Shown: piece after piece, positions 10,109 to 19,750 of the stretch
How positions within the stretch are numbered: position 1 is the first letter of the stretch
How the letters are laid out: each line of letters begins with the position of its first letter
DNA from: Prochlorococcus sp. AG-409-J16
GTDB lineage: Bacteria > Cyanobacteriota > Cyanobacteriia > PCC-6307 > Cyanobiaceae
DNA: 64,000 nucleotides
NCBI GenBank assembly: GCA_003215655.1
Contig: QCKB01000007.1
Span: 1-64,000 of the forward strand
Direction: 5' to 3'
Program-made: the position numbers and the translations under genes
Notes under the pieces: generated by a model
Database searches by the model: none
What the model saw: only the letters and a program-made list of their open reading frames with translations
What the model was told of the DNA's origin: nothing

Positions 10109-10561
10109 TTAATCAAGAATCTCACAAGTGCCTCCAGCTTCTTCGATTTTAGTTCTTGCCTTAGCAGTAAAAGCAGCAGCTTGAATAGTGAGCTTAACCT
10201 TAAGGTCTCCTTTACCTAATACCTTTAAAGGATGCTTGGGACTTGTAACCAAACCTTTCTTCACCAATGAGTCCAAATTCACTTTGCTACCAGCCTTTAA
10301 ATCATTTAAGGCCGCAACATTTATAAGAGTAAAAGCCTTGGGATTAACAAGAGGAAAATGCTTGAGTTTTGGGACTCTTCTATAAAGAGGCATCTGACCG
10401 CCTTCAAAGCCTGGACGAGTAGGGCGACCGGAGCGAGATTTCTGGCCTCGCATCCCGAAACCACAGCTTGCTCCCTGGCCTGCTGCAATACCACGGCCTT
10501 TGCGTAATTTTTTACGCCTAGAGCCAGTATTTGCTTTTAATGATTCAAGTCGAAATGTCAT
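10109..10561 (-). CDS. rplO: 50S ribosomal protein L15
   Basis: 150-residue large-subunit protein. The Gly/Arg-rich N-terminus contains [16 protein letters not shown] and [12 protein letters not shown], and the globular C-terminus ends in the conserved [12 protein letters not shown]. It follows rpsE directly. No rpmD (L30) lies between them, as in other cyanobacteria. Confidence 0.97.
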   Translation of the reverse strand: MTFRLESLKANTGSRRKKLRKGRGIAAGQGASCGFGMRGQKSRSGRPTRPGFEGGQMPLYRRVPKLKHFPLVNPKAFTLINVAALNDLKAGSKVNLDSLVKKGLVTSPKHPLKVLGKGDLKVKLTIQAAAFTAKARTKIEEAGGTCEILD

Positions 10562-10567
10562 AACTAA

Positions 10568-11230
10568 TCAGGAATAAATCTGTTCGAGGGAGATTCCCCG
10601 TTCCTTGGCAGTTTGTTTATGAGTCCGGAGACCCGCCAGGGCAACCATGGCAGCCCTGGCATTATTCAGTGGTGTTTTACTACCCAGCCTCTTTGCTAAA
10701 ACATTTTTAATTCCCGCGAGTTCCAAAACTGTGCGAATTGAACCTCCAGCAATTACTCCTGTTCCAGGAGCTGCAGGGCGTATTAACACATTAGCCGCTC
10801 CATCCCTTCCATTAGAAAGAGTTGGTATAGAACTATGGCGTGTTAGAGGGACCTTAACAAGATGCTTCTTTCCATCCGCAACTCCCTTACGAACCGCTCC
10901 TATCACATCTCCAGCTTTGCCTACACCAACACCAACTTGGCCACGTTCATTACCTACAACAACAATTGCCCTAAAACTCATCTTCTTGCCCCCTTTGACA
11001 GTTTTAGAAACCCTTCTGATCTGAACAACCCTCTCTTGCCATTCTGAATCTCTTTCCTGCCCACGACGGTCACCTCTTCGGTCACCTCTACGTCCTCCAC
11101 GCTCGCCTCGACCGCCGCGCCTTTGCTGCTGCTGCTGCTCCTGTTGTTGACCTTCTGCTGCCGCAGGCACATCCGCAGCCGAGGTTGTTGTCTCTTTAGT
11201 TGATTTCTTTGAAGAATTAGGTTCTGTCAT
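10568..11230 (-). CDS. rpsE: 30S ribosomal protein S5 with Gln/Arg-rich extension
   Basis: Small-subunit protein involved in decoding fidelity. The S5 core starts near residue 65 ([18 protein letters not shown]) and includes [18 protein letters not shown]. It ends with the conserved [12 protein letters not shown]. Before the core is a low-complexity extension of about 60 residues with Gln runs and Arg-Gly repeats, encoded by repeated CAG-type codons. This makes it 220 residues against about 167 in E. coli; such extensions are common in cyanobacterial S5. Confidence 0.97.
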   Translation of the reverse strand: MTEPNSSKKSTKETTTSAADVPAAAEGQQQEQQQQQRRGGRGERGGRRGDRRGDRRGQERDSEWQERVVQIRRVSKTVKGGKKMSFRAIVVVGNERGQVGVGVGKAGDVIGAVRKGVADGKKHLVKVPLTRHSSIPTLSNGRDGAANVLIRPAAPGTGVIAGGSIRTVLELAGIKNVLAKRLGSKTPLNNARAAMVALAGLRTHKQTAKERGISLEQIYS

Positions 11231-11245
11231 TGTGATAGCAAGAAG

Positions 11246-11614
11246 TCAGAATTGAAGGCCAGCTTTACGGGCAGCATCGGCAAGGGCTTTGACCCTACCG
11301 TGATAAAGGTTTCCTCCACGGTCGAAGACCACTTGTTCGATTCCCTTTACGAGAGCACGCTTTGCTAATAATTCTCCGACGGCAGTAGATGCATCACAAC
11401 TACCTCCTCCAGCTTTAAGGCTGGGGCGAAGATCCTTATCAAGAGTAGAGGCAGAACAAAGTGTATTCTGAGCCTCATCATCAATGACTTGGGCATAAAT
11501 GTGATTATTAGAGCGGAAAACAGCCAGACGAGGTTTCTGAGCTGTACCACTTAAATATCTCCGTAAGCGCTTATGGCGCTTCTGGGTCTGTAGTTTTCTG
11601 GAGATAGTAGACAT
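11246..11614 (-). CDS. rplR: 50S ribosomal protein L18
   Basis: 5S rRNA-binding protein of 122 residues. Motifs include [31 protein letters not shown] and the C-terminal [19 protein letters not shown], all typical of L18. Standard position between rplF and rpsE. Confidence 0.97.
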   Translation of the reverse strand: MSTISRKLQTQKRHKRLRRYLSGTAQKPRLAVFRSNNHIYAQVIDDEAQNTLCSASTLDKDLRPSLKAGGGSCDASTAVGELLAKRALVKGIEQVVFDRGGNLYHGRVKALADAARKAGLQF

Positions 11615-11647
11615 AGTTAATTAATAGTAGAGAAGTTTGGCATGGCT

Positions 11648-12187
11648 TTATTTCTTGCCAGACTTACCGGCTTTACGAAGGATTCTCTCACCTTCATATT
11701 TAATACCCTTACCTTTGTAAGGTTCAGGTGGCCGAATTGCCCTTATTTTGGCAGCTTCATTTCCTACAAGTTCCTTATCAGCTCCAGAGACAGTGACATT
11801 AGTATTGTTTTCAACTGAAAAAGTTATCCCGTCAGGCGGAACAATTTCTACTGGATGACTGTACCCAGCACTAACTACAAGAGTTTTTCCTTTCACTTGA
11901 GCTCGAGAACCAACACCAATGATTTCTAACTTTCTTGAATATCCCTTACTAACCCCTTCAACCATATTGGCAACCAAAGTACGACAGAGCCCATGACGCT
12001 CTCTTGAAGTTCTCTTCTCACTTGTTGGAGAAACAACAATGGAATTCTCAACCTGATTGATACTTACTCCTTCAGGAAGAGTCCGACTTAATTCCCCCTT
12101 AGGGCCTTTAACAGTAACGGAAAGACCATTAAGTGTTACTGCCACCTTTTCAGGTAAAGGAATTGGATTTTTACCGATACGAGACAT
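11648..12187 (-). CDS. rplF: 50S ribosomal protein L6
   Basis: 179-residue protein near the GTPase centre. It begins [15 protein letters not shown] and has [10 protein letters not shown]. It ends with the signature [17 protein letters not shown], followed by a Lys-rich tail. Two similar beta-alpha halves are expected for the family. Located between rpsH and rplR. Confidence 0.97.
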   Translation of the reverse strand: MSRIGKNPIPLPEKVAVTLNGLSVTVKGPKGELSRTLPEGVSINQVENSIVVSPTSEKRTSRERHGLCRTLVANMVEGVSKGYSRKLEIIGVGSRAQVKGKTLVVSAGYSHPVEIVPPDGITFSVENNTNVTVSGADKELVGNEAAKIRAIRPPEPYKGKGIKYEGERILRKAGKSGKK

Positions 12188-12202
12188 AGCTTGGCTCCTT
12201 AA

Positions 12203-12604
12203 TTAATACACGTAGCAGAGAACTTCTCCGCCAACGCCCTGTTTACGGGCATCACGGTCGCTCATAACACCTTTAGAAGTCGAAATTATCGCAACTCCAA
12301 GCCCCCCTAGAACCTTAGGGATACCTCTTGTGTTCTTATAAATACGAAGCCCAGGCTTACTCACCCTCTGCATAGAACGAATAGTGGGTTGCCGGTGTTT
12401 CCCGCTGTACTTCAATTCGAGAATCAGGTTGGTTCGCACCCCCTCACCCTCTTCACTGATCTGAGCAATGAAACCTTCCTGTTGCAACACTTTGGCAATG
12501 CTGCGAGACATCCTGGATGCAGGAACTTTGGTTGTCTGATGACGTTTTTCACTCGCATTACGAATGCGAGTGAGCATGTCAGAAATTGGATCGTGATTAG
12601 CCAT
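12203..12604 (-). CDS. rpsH: 30S ribosomal protein S8
   Basis: 133-residue 16S rRNA-binding protein, known in E. coli also as the spc operon repressor. It starts [17 protein letters not shown], and its C-terminal part contains [10 protein letters not shown]-like [18 protein letters not shown], the family signature. No rpsN (S14) precedes it here, so S14 must be encoded elsewhere. Confidence 0.97.
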   Translation of the reverse strand: MANHDPISDMLTRIRNASEKRHQTTKVPASRMSRSIAKVLQQEGFIAQISEEGEGVRTNLILELKYSGKHRQPTIRSMQRVSKPGLRIYKNTRGIPKVLGGLGVAIISTSKGVMSDRDARKQGVGGEVLCYVY

Positions 12605-12624
12605 AGTGATCTTCAGAGGGCGAC

Positions 12625-13164
12625 TCAGTTATTTCGGAAAGGCATTCCCATCTCGCGGAGGAGAGCCCTGCCCTCTTCATCCGTGCGGGCAGTAGTAACA
12701 ATGGTTATATCCATTCCTCTAATGGCCTCGATTTTGTCGTAGGAGATTTCGGGAAAAATTATCTGTTCTCTAACTCCTAGGGTGTAATTCCCTCGCCCAT
12801 CAAAGCTTTTAGCACTAACACCTCTAAAGTCCCTAATTCGTGGAAGCGCAAGATTTATCAAACGCTCTAAAAAGGCATACATGCGATCACCTCGAAGAGT
12901 GACCACACAGCCAATTGGCATGCCCTGTCGAATTTTGAAACCCGCAATTGCCTTTTTAGCCCTTGTAACTACTACTTTCTGGCCAGTAATAGTGGCCAAT
13001 TCAGCAATTGATGCTTCTAGAGACTTTGCATTTGTTGCAGCTTCACCCAAGCCCCTATTAACAGTGACTTTAAGCACTTTGGGAACTTGATGAATATTGG
13101 AGAGACTTAGGTCTTTCAGCAACTTTGGCTGGATAGTCTCTCGATAGCGTTGTTTCAGTGACAT
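12625..13164 (-). CDS. rplE: 50S ribosomal protein L5
   Basis: 5S rRNA-binding protein of 179 residues. Visible motifs are [30 protein letters not shown] and the C-terminal [18 protein letters not shown]. The 100-nt gap before it is the longest within the L3-to-L15 run and contains a small hairpin. A GGAGG-like site lies before the ATG. Confidence 0.97.
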   Translation of the reverse strand: MSLKQRYRETIQPKLLKDLSLSNIHQVPKVLKVTVNRGLGEAATNAKSLEASIAELATITGQKVVVTRAKKAIAGFKIRQGMPIGCVVTLRGDRMYAFLERLINLALPRIRDFRGVSAKSFDGRGNYTLGVREQIIFPEISYDKIEAIRGMDITIVTTARTDEEGRALLREMGMPFRNN

Positions 13165-13181
13165 GGCTTAGGGAGGAATTG

Positions 13182-13201
13182 CTTCTGGGCGTTGTCAGAA
13201 G
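13182..13201 (-). promoter_or_regulatory. Hairpin in the rplX-rplE gap
   Basis: CTTCTG and CAGAAG flank an 8-nt loop on the transcript, ending 18 nt before the rplE ATG. In E. coli S8 represses its operon by binding near the L5 start, so the position is suggestive. The 6-bp stem alone does not show an S8 site. Confidence 0.3.
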
Positions 13202-13264
13202 ACTTAGTGATAGTGGTGGAGAAAGTTTTTACCGATAAAGAAAAGTAGGAGAGCAGATGAGGAT

Positions 13265-13621
13265 TTAATCAATCACTTCTCCTGTTTTCTTTAGACGTCG
13301 TCTTTTTATGCCATCTTTATCCACAACAAGCTCCACTCGACTTGCAACTTCCTTTTCTTTTGAATAAAGCATCACATTCGAAGCATGTAATGAGGCTTCT
13401 TCAGTAACGATGCGACCACCCTCTCCTTCTTGAGTAGGTTTTACATGGCGTGTACGAAGGTTGACACCTTCAACGACAACACGATTTTCAATCGGCAAAG
13501 TGCGAAGTACTTCTCCTGTTTTTCCTTTATCTTTACCGTTAATAACTTGAACAGTGTCCCCTTTACGTATTCGCATCTTTATTCGTTTAGAAGATTTAGT
13601 TTTGATAATTGCTGTTGCCAT
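13265..13621 (-). CDS. rplX: 50S ribosomal protein L24
   Basis: Assembly-initiating large-subunit protein of 118 residues. The KOW motif [18 protein letters not shown] lies near residues 21-38, and [21 protein letters not shown] follows the typical pattern. Its ATG is 1 nt past the rplN stop, indicating coupled translation. Confidence 0.97.
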   Translation of the reverse strand: MATAIIKTKSSKRIKMRIRKGDTVQVINGKDKGKTGEVLRTLPIENRVVVEGVNLRTRHVKPTQEGEGGRIVTEEASLHASNVMLYSKEKEVASRVELVVDKDGIKRRRLKKTGEVID

Positions 13622-13622
13622 G

Positions 13623-13988
13623 TCAGATCACCTCAGGAGCTAAAGAAACGATTTTGGTGAAGTTGCGTTCACGTAACTCACGTGCAACCGGACCAAAAAC
13701 CCTTGTCCCCCTAGGGTTTTTATCATCATTAATCAAAACTGCAGCGTTATCGTCAAAACGAATTGAATTCCCTGTCTCACGACGCATTGTTGCCTTAGTC
13801 CGCACTACAACTGCCTTAACAACATCAGATTTTTTAACTCCCATATTGGGCATTGCATCTTTAACAGCTGCGACAATGACATCTCCAACATGGGCATATC
13901 GCCTATTAGAACCCAATACACGGATGCATTGAATTCGCTTGGCTCCACTGTTGTCAGCGACAGTAAGAAAAGTTTCTTGTTGAATCAT
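13623..13988 (-). CDS. rplN: 50S ribosomal protein L14
   Basis: 121-residue protein with the signature [17 protein letters not shown] at the start, [14 protein letters not shown] in the middle and [19 protein letters not shown] at the end. Normal length. Its start overlaps the rpsQ stop by 4 nt. Confidence 0.98.
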   Translation of the reverse strand: MIQQETFLTVADNSGAKRIQCIRVLGSNRRYAHVGDVIVAAVKDAMPNMGVKKSDVVKAVVVRTKATMRRETGNSIRFDDNAAVLINDDKNPRGTRVFGPVARELRERNFTKIVSLAPEVI

Positions 13989-14254
13989 TGGGATGCCTCC
14001 TTTGCAACCGCTTTGTTGTGACTCAAAACCTCAGACACCGTCCACCGCTTTGAAGCGCTAAGTGGGCGAGTTTCAGTTATTCGAACTCGATCACCTACCT
14101 TGCAAGTGTTATTTGCATCATGAGCTTTGTAACGAGTGGTTCGGCTAACAATCTTTTGATAGATGGAATGTGGGAAGCGATTCTCTACCGCAACAACCAC
14201 TGTCTTTTCCATCTTGTCACTAACAACTGTTCCAACCCTTTCCTTAAGTGCCAT
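13985..14254 (-). CDS. rpsQ: 30S ribosomal protein S17
   Basis: Small-subunit protein with start taken at [14 protein letters not shown], the family N-terminus. An upstream in-frame ATG at 14275 would overlap rpmC and add seven residues with no S17 match. The core has [18 protein letters not shown] and [18 protein letters not shown]. 89 residues, normal length. Its stop overlaps the rplN start by 4 nt. Confidence 0.96.
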   Translation of the reverse strand: MALKERVGTVVSDKMEKTVVVAVENRFPHSIYQKIVSRTTRYKAHDANNTCKVGDRVRITETRPLSASKRWTVSEVLSHNKAVAKEASQ

Positions 14255-14271
14255 TGTTTCTAAGTAGATAA

Positions 14272-14487
14272 TCAAGAGGTTGTTGATGAAGCGCGACTTC
14301 GCTCCTTCTGGACCGTTAAAAGCTGAGCAAGCTTTATGCGAGCCTCTTTGAAACGGTGGGTATTAGTCAGCTGCCTTGTGGCTTGCTGAAAGCGAAGATC
14401 AAAAAGCTCACGACGAATACCATTTATCTGTTCAATAATGTCATCGTCAGTAAGCTTTCTGAGCTCCGCGGTATCTGAATTGGTCAT
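14272..14487 (-). CDS. rpmC: 50S ribosomal protein L29
   Basis: 71-residue helical protein near the exit tunnel. [20 protein letters not shown] and [15 protein letters not shown] match the L29 helical hairpin. Located between rplP and rpsQ with only 3 nt after the rplP stop. Confidence 0.96.
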   Translation of the reverse strand: MTNSDTAELRKLTDDDIIEQINGIRRELFDLRFQQATRQLTNTHRFKEARIKLAQLLTVQKERSRASSTTS

Positions 14488-14490
14488 CTT

Positions 14491-14967
14491 TTAAGACTCC
14501 ACTTTTACAGATGATTTTTTAGAAGGTTCTGATGCACCAGAAACTTCTGCCTGATCACTCAAGGCAATGAACTTTGTTTTTACAGGCAGCTTGTACTGAG
14601 CGAGCCTCATAGCTTCCTTCGCAATCTCCTCAGTAATCTCTTCACCTCCCATTTCAAAAAGAATGCGGCCTGGTTTAACAACAGCAACCCAAAATTCTGG
14701 GTTGCCCTTACCAGAACCCATCCTTGTTTCAGCGGGCCTCATAGTTACAGGCTTATCAGGAAAGATCCGAATCCAAATTTGCCCTCCTCTTTTGACATAA
14801 CGTGTCATTGCTCTACGACTAGCCTCTATTTGTCGAGAGGTAATCCATCCACATTCTTGAGCCTGCAAAGCAAATTGACCAAAGGCAATCGTGTTGCCTC
14901 TAGTCGCAACACCACGCATCCGACCTCTTTGCTGCTTCCGAAATTTGACTCGTTTTGGACTTAACAT
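14491..14967 (-). CDS. rplP: 50S ribosomal protein L16
   Basis: 158-residue protein beside the A-site t[20 protein letters not shown] begins it, and [19 protein letters not shown] and [17 protein letters not shown] are diagnostic. A Ser/Lys-rich tail of about 20 residues follows the core. Confidence 0.97.
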   Translation of the reverse strand: MLSPKRVKFRKQQRGRMRGVATRGNTIAFGQFALQAQECGWITSRQIEASRRAMTRYVKRGGQIWIRIFPDKPVTMRPAETRMGSGKGNPEFWVAVVKPGRILFEMGGEEITEEIAKEAMRLAQYKLPVKTKFIALSDQAEVSGASEPSKKSSVKVES

Positions 14968-14982
14968 GGTTTAGGTCTCCTA

Positions 14983-15711
14983 TCAGCTCTCATTAGAGCG
15001 ATCTTCAAACTGTTGGGGTCTACGGTTACCCCTGCGCCTTGGGCTTGCACCCACAGGCAGAGGTTGATCTTCTTTAGCTAGTACTTCACCTTTAAAGACC
15101 CAAACCTTAATACCCAAGACGCCATAAGTAGTGCTTGCGACTTTGGTTGCATAATCGATCTCAGCCCGAAGAGTATGTAGAGGTACACGGCCCTCGCGAG
15201 TCCATTCAGTCCGAGCGATTTCTGCACCATTAAGTCGTCCACCAACTTGAATTTTTAATCCCAAAACTCCCGCTCTCTGAGCACGCTGAACAGCCATACG
15301 GATAGTGCGTCTAAAGGCAACTCTCTTTTCCAACTGTTGAGCGATGTATTCAGCAAGCAAAAATGCATCCGCATCAACTCTATCAACCTCAACAACGTTT
15401 ATCCTGACCTGACGGTTGCGATCACCAATAGTCTTCTGAATACCTGTTCGAAGTTCTTCAATTCCACTACCCTGACGTCCCACAAGAACCCCAGGTCGAG
15501 CTGTTTTTAGCTCTACTTCTAGCTGATCTGCCTTGCGAGCTATCAATACATCACTAATTCCGGCTGCTCCATACTTCTTGTGGATGAATCTACGAATCTT
15601 GTCATCTTCTTGGAGGAGAAGTGGATAGGTCTTACTGGTTGCGTACCAACGAGAACGATGTTCCTGGGTAATTCCCAATCGGAGTCCTGTTGGATGGATT
15701 TTGTGTCCCAT
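14983..15711 (-). CDS. rpsC: 30S ribosomal protein S3
   Basis: 242-residue protein at the mRNA entry site. It begins [14 protein letters not shown] and has a KH domain with the GxxG-type loop in [13 protein letters not shown], near residues 76-88. The C-terminal half has [13 protein letters not shown]. Its ATG overlaps the rplV stop by 1 nt. Confidence 0.97.
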   Translation of the reverse strand: MGHKIHPTGLRLGITQEHRSRWYATSKTYPLLLQEDDKIRRFIHKKYGAAGISDVLIARKADQLEVELKTARPGVLVGRQGSGIEELRTGIQKTIGDRNRQVRINVVEVDRVDADAFLLAEYIAQQLEKRVAFRRTIRMAVQRAQRAGVLGLKIQVGGRLNGAEIARTEWTREGRVPLHTLRAEIDYATKVASTTYGVLGIKVWVFKGEVLAKEDQPLPVGASPRRRGNRRPQQFEDRSNES

Positions 15712-16097
15712 CAGTTCGTTAATTCAGAGGTTTTGGAATCATTTGGAGCCGTAACAGCAATGCTGATATGGCAGGTCTGCTTCTTAATCGCAAATGCGCG
15801 ACCTTGCGCACGAGGCCTATAGCGCTTCATTGATGGACCCATATCAGCACTAGCCTTAGAAATAACTAATGCAGCAGGATCTAATCCAAGGTTATGCTCT
15901 GCATTCGCTACCGCTGATCTAAGGACTTTAGTGATTGGGCCAGTAGATCTATAAGGCATGAACTCAAGCATGATCAAGGCTTCCCTATAGGTTCGCCCTC
16001 GTATTTGATCAAGTACCCGCCGCACTTTTGAGACGGATCCTCTAATAAAACGCCCATGAGCCTGAGCAACTGTTGTAGGTGAAGCTGACATTGTCAT
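15711..16097 (-). CDS. rplV: 50S ribosomal protein L22
   Basis: 128-residue protein lining the nascent-chain exit tunnel. [20 protein letters not shown] and the tunnel-hairpin region [20 protein letters not shown] identify it. Located between rpsS and rpsC with minimal spacing. Confidence 0.97.
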   Translation of the reverse strand: MTMSASPTTVAQAHGRFIRGSVSKVRRVLDQIRGRTYREALIMLEFMPYRSTGPITKVLRSAVANAEHNLGLDPAALVISKASADMGPSMKRYRPRAQGRAFAIKKQTCHISIAVTAPNDSKTSELTN

Positions 16098-16101
16098 GAA
16101 A

Positions 16102-16377
16102 TCAACGACCTCCCTTTTTATCTTTTATATGGCCTTTATAAGTTCGAGTAGGAGCAAACTCTCCCAACTTATGACCAACCATCTGCTCAGTAATGAAAAC
16201 CGGCACATGACTTTTGCCGTTATGCACAGCAATTGTGTGGCCAATCATCATCGGCAAAATAGTAGAAGCCCTAGACCAAGTTTTTATTACTGACTTGTCA
16301 TCATCAGCATTTTGCTTTTCAACCTTACTAAGGAGGCTGTCAGCTATAAATGGTCCTTTTTTGAGTGATCTGCCCAT
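16102..16377 (-). CDS. rpsS: 30S ribosomal protein S19
   Basis: 91-residue small-subunit head protein. [16 protein letters not shown] and the C-terminal [17 protein letters not shown] are diagnostic. It lies 34 nt after rplB. Confidence 0.98.
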   Translation of the reverse strand: MGRSLKKGPFIADSLLSKVEKQNADDDKSVIKTWSRASTILPMMIGHTIAVHNGKSHVPVFITEQMVGHKLGEFAPTRTYKGHIKDKKGGR

Positions 16378-16411
16378 GACTAATTAAGAGAAATGTAAAG
16401 AGTGAATTTCA

Positions 16412-17275
16412 TTAAGAGTCTCTTCCTCCTCTACTTCGCTTGGAAGTACGACGACGCTTCCTAAGGACTAGCCGGTTACTAGGCTTATTTCGCTTGCGGG
16501 TCTTAAGACCTAAAGCAGGCTTACCCCAAGGGGTAACAGGACCTGCTCTACCAATTGGAGCACGACCCTCTCCTCCACCATGAGGATGATCACAAGGGTT
16601 CATCACACTCCCTCGAACCTGCGGACGCCGCCCAAGCCAACGACGCCGACCCGCTTTGCCAAGACTGGTATTACGTATTTCAGAGTTGCCAACTTCTCCA
16701 AGAGTTGCGTAACACTCCTTACGAACTAAACGAACTTCAGTCGAAGGAAGCTTGAGTGCTACATAGTCACCCTCTTTAGCCATTACCTGAGCACTAGCAC
16801 CTGCTGTCCTAGCTAGCTGTCCTCCTCTCCCTGCATAAAGCTCGACATTATGAACATTTGAACCCAAAGGGATTGAAGAAAGAGGCAATGCATTACCAAC
16901 CTCAATTGGCGAATCAGGTCCAGACAAAACCTCCTGACCTATAGCAATTCCTGCAGGAGCAAGAATGTATCTTTTCTCTCCGTCTTTATAGAAAAGCAAT
17001 GCTAAATGGGCATTCCTATGAGGGTCGTAATGAATCGCTGAAATCTTTGCAGGAATTCCATGCTTATTCCTCCGGAAATCAACAACTCTGTACCTCCGTT
17101 TATGGCCTCCACCTCTATGGCGGCATGTAATTAAACCCCTATTGTTTCTACCCTTACGGCGATGCTTAGCTACAACTAAAGACTTCTCAGGTTTACGACT
17201 AGTAACCTCACTAAAGTCAGTCACAACCCTTGTTCGGGTGCCAGGGGTATAAGGACGGAATGTACGAATTGCCAT
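16412..17275 (-). CDS. rplB: 50S ribosomal protein L2
   Basis: 287-residue protein required for subunit association and peptidyl transferase assembly. [20 protein letters not shown] near residue 42 and the C-terminal [18 protein letters not shown], with the essential His of [10 protein letters not shown], are present. Normal length. Located between rplW and rpsS. Confidence 0.98.
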   Translation of the reverse strand: MAIRTFRPYTPGTRTRVVTDFSEVTSRKPEKSLVVAKHRRKGRNNRGLITCRHRGGGHKRRYRVVDFRRNKHGIPAKISAIHYDPHRNAHLALLFYKDGEKRYILAPAGIAIGQEVLSGPDSPIEVGNALPLSSIPLGSNVHNVELYAGRGGQLARTAGASAQVMAKEGDYVALKLPSTEVRLVRKECYATLGEVGNSEIRNTSLGKAGRRRWLGRRPQVRGSVMNPCDHPHGGGEGRAPIGRAGPVTPWGKPALGLKTRKRNKPSNRLVLRKRRRTSKRSRGGRDS

Positions 17276-17289
17276 AACTAATTAATTCC

Positions 17290-17598
17290 TCAAGATTCAG
17301 GGAAAAGCTGAATTGAATTGCCCTCGGCCAGTCTCACGACAGCTTTCTTGATTTGGGCACGCTTACCAGCAAATCGACCGACCCTACGACTTCGCCTAGG
17401 CGGATTCATAGTGCTGACTCCAACTACTCGAACATCGAAGAGATGTTCGACAGCTGCTTTGATATCTGGCTTAGAAGCACGATGGTCAACTTCAAACGTG
17501 TACTGATTAAGTTCCAAAGCAGAAGTGGCTTTTTCTGTAATTAATGGACGACGTATCACGTCCTCAAGCCGATTGGTAAAACGTTCAGTCATTTCCAT
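17290..17598 (-). CDS. rplW: 50S ribosomal protein L23
   Basis: 102-residue protein at the tunnel exit that docks trigger factor and [25 protein letters not shown] and [20 protein letters not shown] fit L23. Two close in-frame ATGs (17598 and 17592) are possible starts, and the upstream one overlaps the end of rplD by 14 nt. Confidence 0.96.
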   Translation of the reverse strand: MEMTERFTNRLEDVIRRPLITEKATSALELNQYTFEVDHRASKPDIKAAVEHLFDVRVVGVSTMNPPRRSRRVGRFAGKRAQIKKAVVRLAEGNSIQLFPES

Positions 17599-18226
17599 AA
17601 ACCTCCTGAATCCTCACAAGGGCGTTTTGACCTAAAACCAAAGAATTAGCATTAAGTAGATCAAAAACATTTAGCTGATCTGCAGCAATCAGCTTGACCT
17701 TTTCAAGGTTGCGAACCGATAAACGCAAAGCCTCAGATGGTGAAGACAAAATCAGCAGAACCTTTTTGTCTGAAGAAATGCCTAATCTTTGCAATGCATC
17801 TGTTATCTCCTTTGTCTTTGGTGCTTTAAGACTTTTCCCAAAATCCTTTACAACAACCAAATCATCTACCCGAGACATTAATGCTGTTCGGAGTGCTAAT
17901 CGGCGCTCCTTTCGATTCATCCCATTGGTATATTTACGAGGCTTAGGGCCAAAGATAATTCCACCCCCTGGGCGCAAAGGAGTCCGTATTGAGCCCTGTC
18001 TGGCTCTGCCTGTCCCCTTCTGCTTATAAGGCTTACGCCCACCTCCACGAACCTCTGATCGTGTGAGAGTACTTGCTGTACCTTGGCGCAAATGAGCTTG
18101 CTGACGAATAACAGCTCTATGCATTAAATCAAGTGCACTGGTCTCTTTGGCGACCTTGAGATCAAGACTCGCCTCGTCGCCAGTCTCTTTACCCTGCCAA
18201 TCGCGAACAACACAACTAGTCATCAT
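17585..18226 (-). CDS. rplD: 50S ribosomal protein L4
   Basis: 213-residue tunnel protein, in E. coli also the S10-operon autorepressor. The extended loop has [19 protein letters not shown] and [13 protein letters not shown], diagnostic of L4. It overlaps rplC by 4 nt at its start and rplW by 14 nt at its end. Confidence 0.97.
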   Translation of the reverse strand: MMTSCVVRDWQGKETGDEASLDLKVAKETSALDLMHRAVIRQQAHLRQGTASTLTRSEVRGGGRKPYKQKGTGRARQGSIRTPLRPGGGIIFGPKPRKYTNGMNRKERRLALRTALMSRVDDLVVVKDFGKSLKAPKTKEITDALQRLGISSDKKVLLILSSPSEALRLSVRNLEKVKLIAADQLNVFDLLNANSLVLGQNALVRIQEVYGND

Positions 18227-18879
18227 TTACTCCCTCCAACAGATTTATCACCTACCCGCTTGGCAGGACAAATATTTAAAAGGCCTCCTGGCTTCCCTGG
18301 AACAGAACCCTTAACAACTAACAAATTCCGATCACTATCCACTTTTAAAACGACTAGACCTCGAGTAGTGATCTTCTTACCTCCATATCGTCCAGCCATT
18401 CTTTTACCGGGATAGATACGACCAGGGGTAGTACCAGCACCAGTAGAGCCTGGTTCTCGATGGTTCTTAGAGCCATGACTCATAGGTCCACGACTAAATC
18501 CATGACGTTTTTGATAACCAGAGAAACCCCTACCCATCGAGTCTCCACTTACATCTACCTTTTGGCCAGCCTCAAAACTCCCAACGGTAATTGAGGCTCC
18601 AAGTTCTAAATCCCCAAGACTCTCTACTCGGTATTCACGAAGATGGCGGAGAAAATCCTGGCCAGATTTAGATAGGTGACCTTTTGAGGGCTTATTTATA
18701 AGCTTTTCACGCATTTCACCAAAACCTATTTGCACAGCGGTATAACCATCTGTGTCTGAATTCTTCAATTGAGTGATCCTGCAAGGGCCTGCCTCGATAA
18801 GAGTTACCGGAACAGCTCTTCCTTGATCATCAAAAAACTGGGACATGCCCAATTTTCTGCCAAGTATGCCGATTGACAT
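18223..18879 (-). CDS. rplC: 50S ribosomal protein L3
   Basis: 218-residue protein near the peptidyl transferase centre and the first gene of the cluster. [20 protein letters not shown] and the loop [19 protein letters not shown] identify it. No rpsJ precedes it, so the cyanobacterial order with S10 elsewhere applies. A leader with a hairpin and a possible promoter lies upstream. Confidence 0.97.
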   Translation of the reverse strand: MSIGILGRKLGMSQFFDDQGRAVPVTLIEAGPCRITQLKNSDTDGYTAVQIGFGEMREKLINKPSKGHLSKSGQDFLRHLREYRVESLGDLELGASITVGSFEAGQKVDVSGDSMGRGFSGYQKRHGFSRGPMSHGSKNHREPGSTGAGTTPGRIYPGKRMAGRYGGKKITTRGLVVLKVDSDRNLLVVKGSVPGKPGGLLNICPAKRVGDKSVGGSK

Positions 18880-18904
18880 GGAAGTAAAAAGCGCCAGCGG
18901 GAAT

Positions 18905-18922
18905 AACCTCTATAAAGAGGTT
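18905..18922 (-). promoter_or_regulatory. Leader hairpin upstream of rplC
   Basis: Perfect 7-bp inverted repeat: AACCTCT and AGAGGTT around ATAA, 25 nt before the rplC ATG. It would form in the 5' leader of the ribosomal transcript, where L4-type autoregulation acts in other bacteria. No family match can be claimed. Confidence 0.45.
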
Positions 18923-18950
18923 TTGGAAAGAGCTGATACTTGGAACGCTG

Positions 18951-18979
18951 TCTTTACCGAAAATCTTTTTAACCGTCAA
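18951..18979 (-). promoter_or_regulatory. Possible promoter of the ribosomal cluster
   Basis: Minus strand TTGACG (18974-18979), 17-nt spacer, then TAAAGA (18951-18956). The -35 matches five of six consensus bases and the -10 is weak. It is well placed, about 72 nt upstream of rplC. Confidence 0.4.
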
Positions 18980-19283
18980 TATAAAGACGAATAAAAATTT
19001 TCCAGATAGGGCTAGCGAGCTAATCAGCTGGGCTGGGACTTATCCGACCTTTTTGAATCGGTAAGTTTCCCGACAGATAGGGATTAGTTCCTTATCTGTT
19101 CTGGCCTTAAGATTCAACGCAATCGTCGAATCTGCCTCAAACTCTGGAGGCCCGGCTAGCGGACGGGCGCAGAAAATTGAAGCAAACTAAAACCCTACAC
19201 CACCATGAGCCATATTCGAAAGCATATTTTCAAAGAAACTGCCAGACTCAGAACTATCTTTAGTCCTATCTTTAATCCTAAAA
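18980..19283. other. Divergent intergenic region rplC / ndhN
   Basis: About 300 nt without a gene. It holds a near-perfect inverted repeat at 19074-19098 (CAGATAGGGA and TCCTTATCTG, 5-nt loop, one G-U pair in RNA) and shorter partial repeats such as CCGA/TCGG. I see no small reading frame with coding character. Confidence 0.5.
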
Positions 19284-19745
19284 ATGCCACTGTTGCTCTC
19301 TGGTAAGGAGTTTCAAAGGGATCTTGAAGCCCATGGTTGTATAGCAATTCGAGTACCTCTTGAAGGTGGCTCTGAAACAAGATTGCTTAGACGACTTAGA
19401 GCAGCAGGTTATAAAACTCAAATAACTACAGCTAGAGGCCTTGGAGATCCAGAAGTTTTTCTTCTTAGCATTCATGGAATCAGGCCTCCACATCTGGGCC
19501 ATCAAAACGTAGGGAAACAAGCTGCTATAGGTGAAGTTCAACAGGTCATTCCACAAATATCTGAGTTTCTAAAAGGAGATTCACCTGTAGCTCTATGGGT
19601 ACTTGAAGGACAAGTTTTATCTCCTTCCGAGCTACGTGCATTATGTGATATTTGCAATAAAGAAAAAAGGTTAAAAATAATAATAGAAATAGGCGGGGCT
19701 AGAAGCCTTCAATGGCAGTCTATGAGTGAGTTCATAGGAGGCTAA
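19284..19745 (+). CDS. ndhN: NAD(P)H-quinone oxidoreductase subunit N
   Basis: Subunit of the cyanobacterial and plastid NDH-1 complex in the thylakoid membrane, acting in cyclic electron flow and respiration. 153 residues beginning [19 protein letters not shown], with GPRPPH-like [17 protein letters not shown] in the middle and the conserved [13 protein letters not shown]. These match NdhN, an oxygenic-photosynthesis-specific subunit. Its last codons carry the AGGAGG used by ldpA. Confidence 0.93.
   Translation: MPLLLSGKEFQRDLEAHGCIAIRVPLEGGSETRLLRRLRAAGYKTQITTARGLGDPEVFLLSIHGIRPPHLGHQNVGKQAAIGEVQQVIPQISEFLKGDSPVALWVLEGQVLSPSELRALCDICNKEKRLKIIIEIGGARSLQWQSMSEFIGG
19736..19741 (+). promoter_or_regulatory. 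Shine-Dalgarno of ldpA
   Basis: A perfect AGGAGG lies in the last sense codons of ndhN. It is followed at 9 nt by ATC (19751), at 6 nt by CTT and at 3 nt by ATA, with no ATG, GTG or TTG in the ldpA frame. It argues that translation starts here and not at the GTG at 19895. Confidence 0.55.
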
Positions 19746-19750
19746 TACTT

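Noticed and set aside
11100-11160. CTG-type triplet repeat as a structural repeat
   Set aside because: It encodes the Gln/Arg-rich N-terminal extension of S5, common in cyanobacteria.
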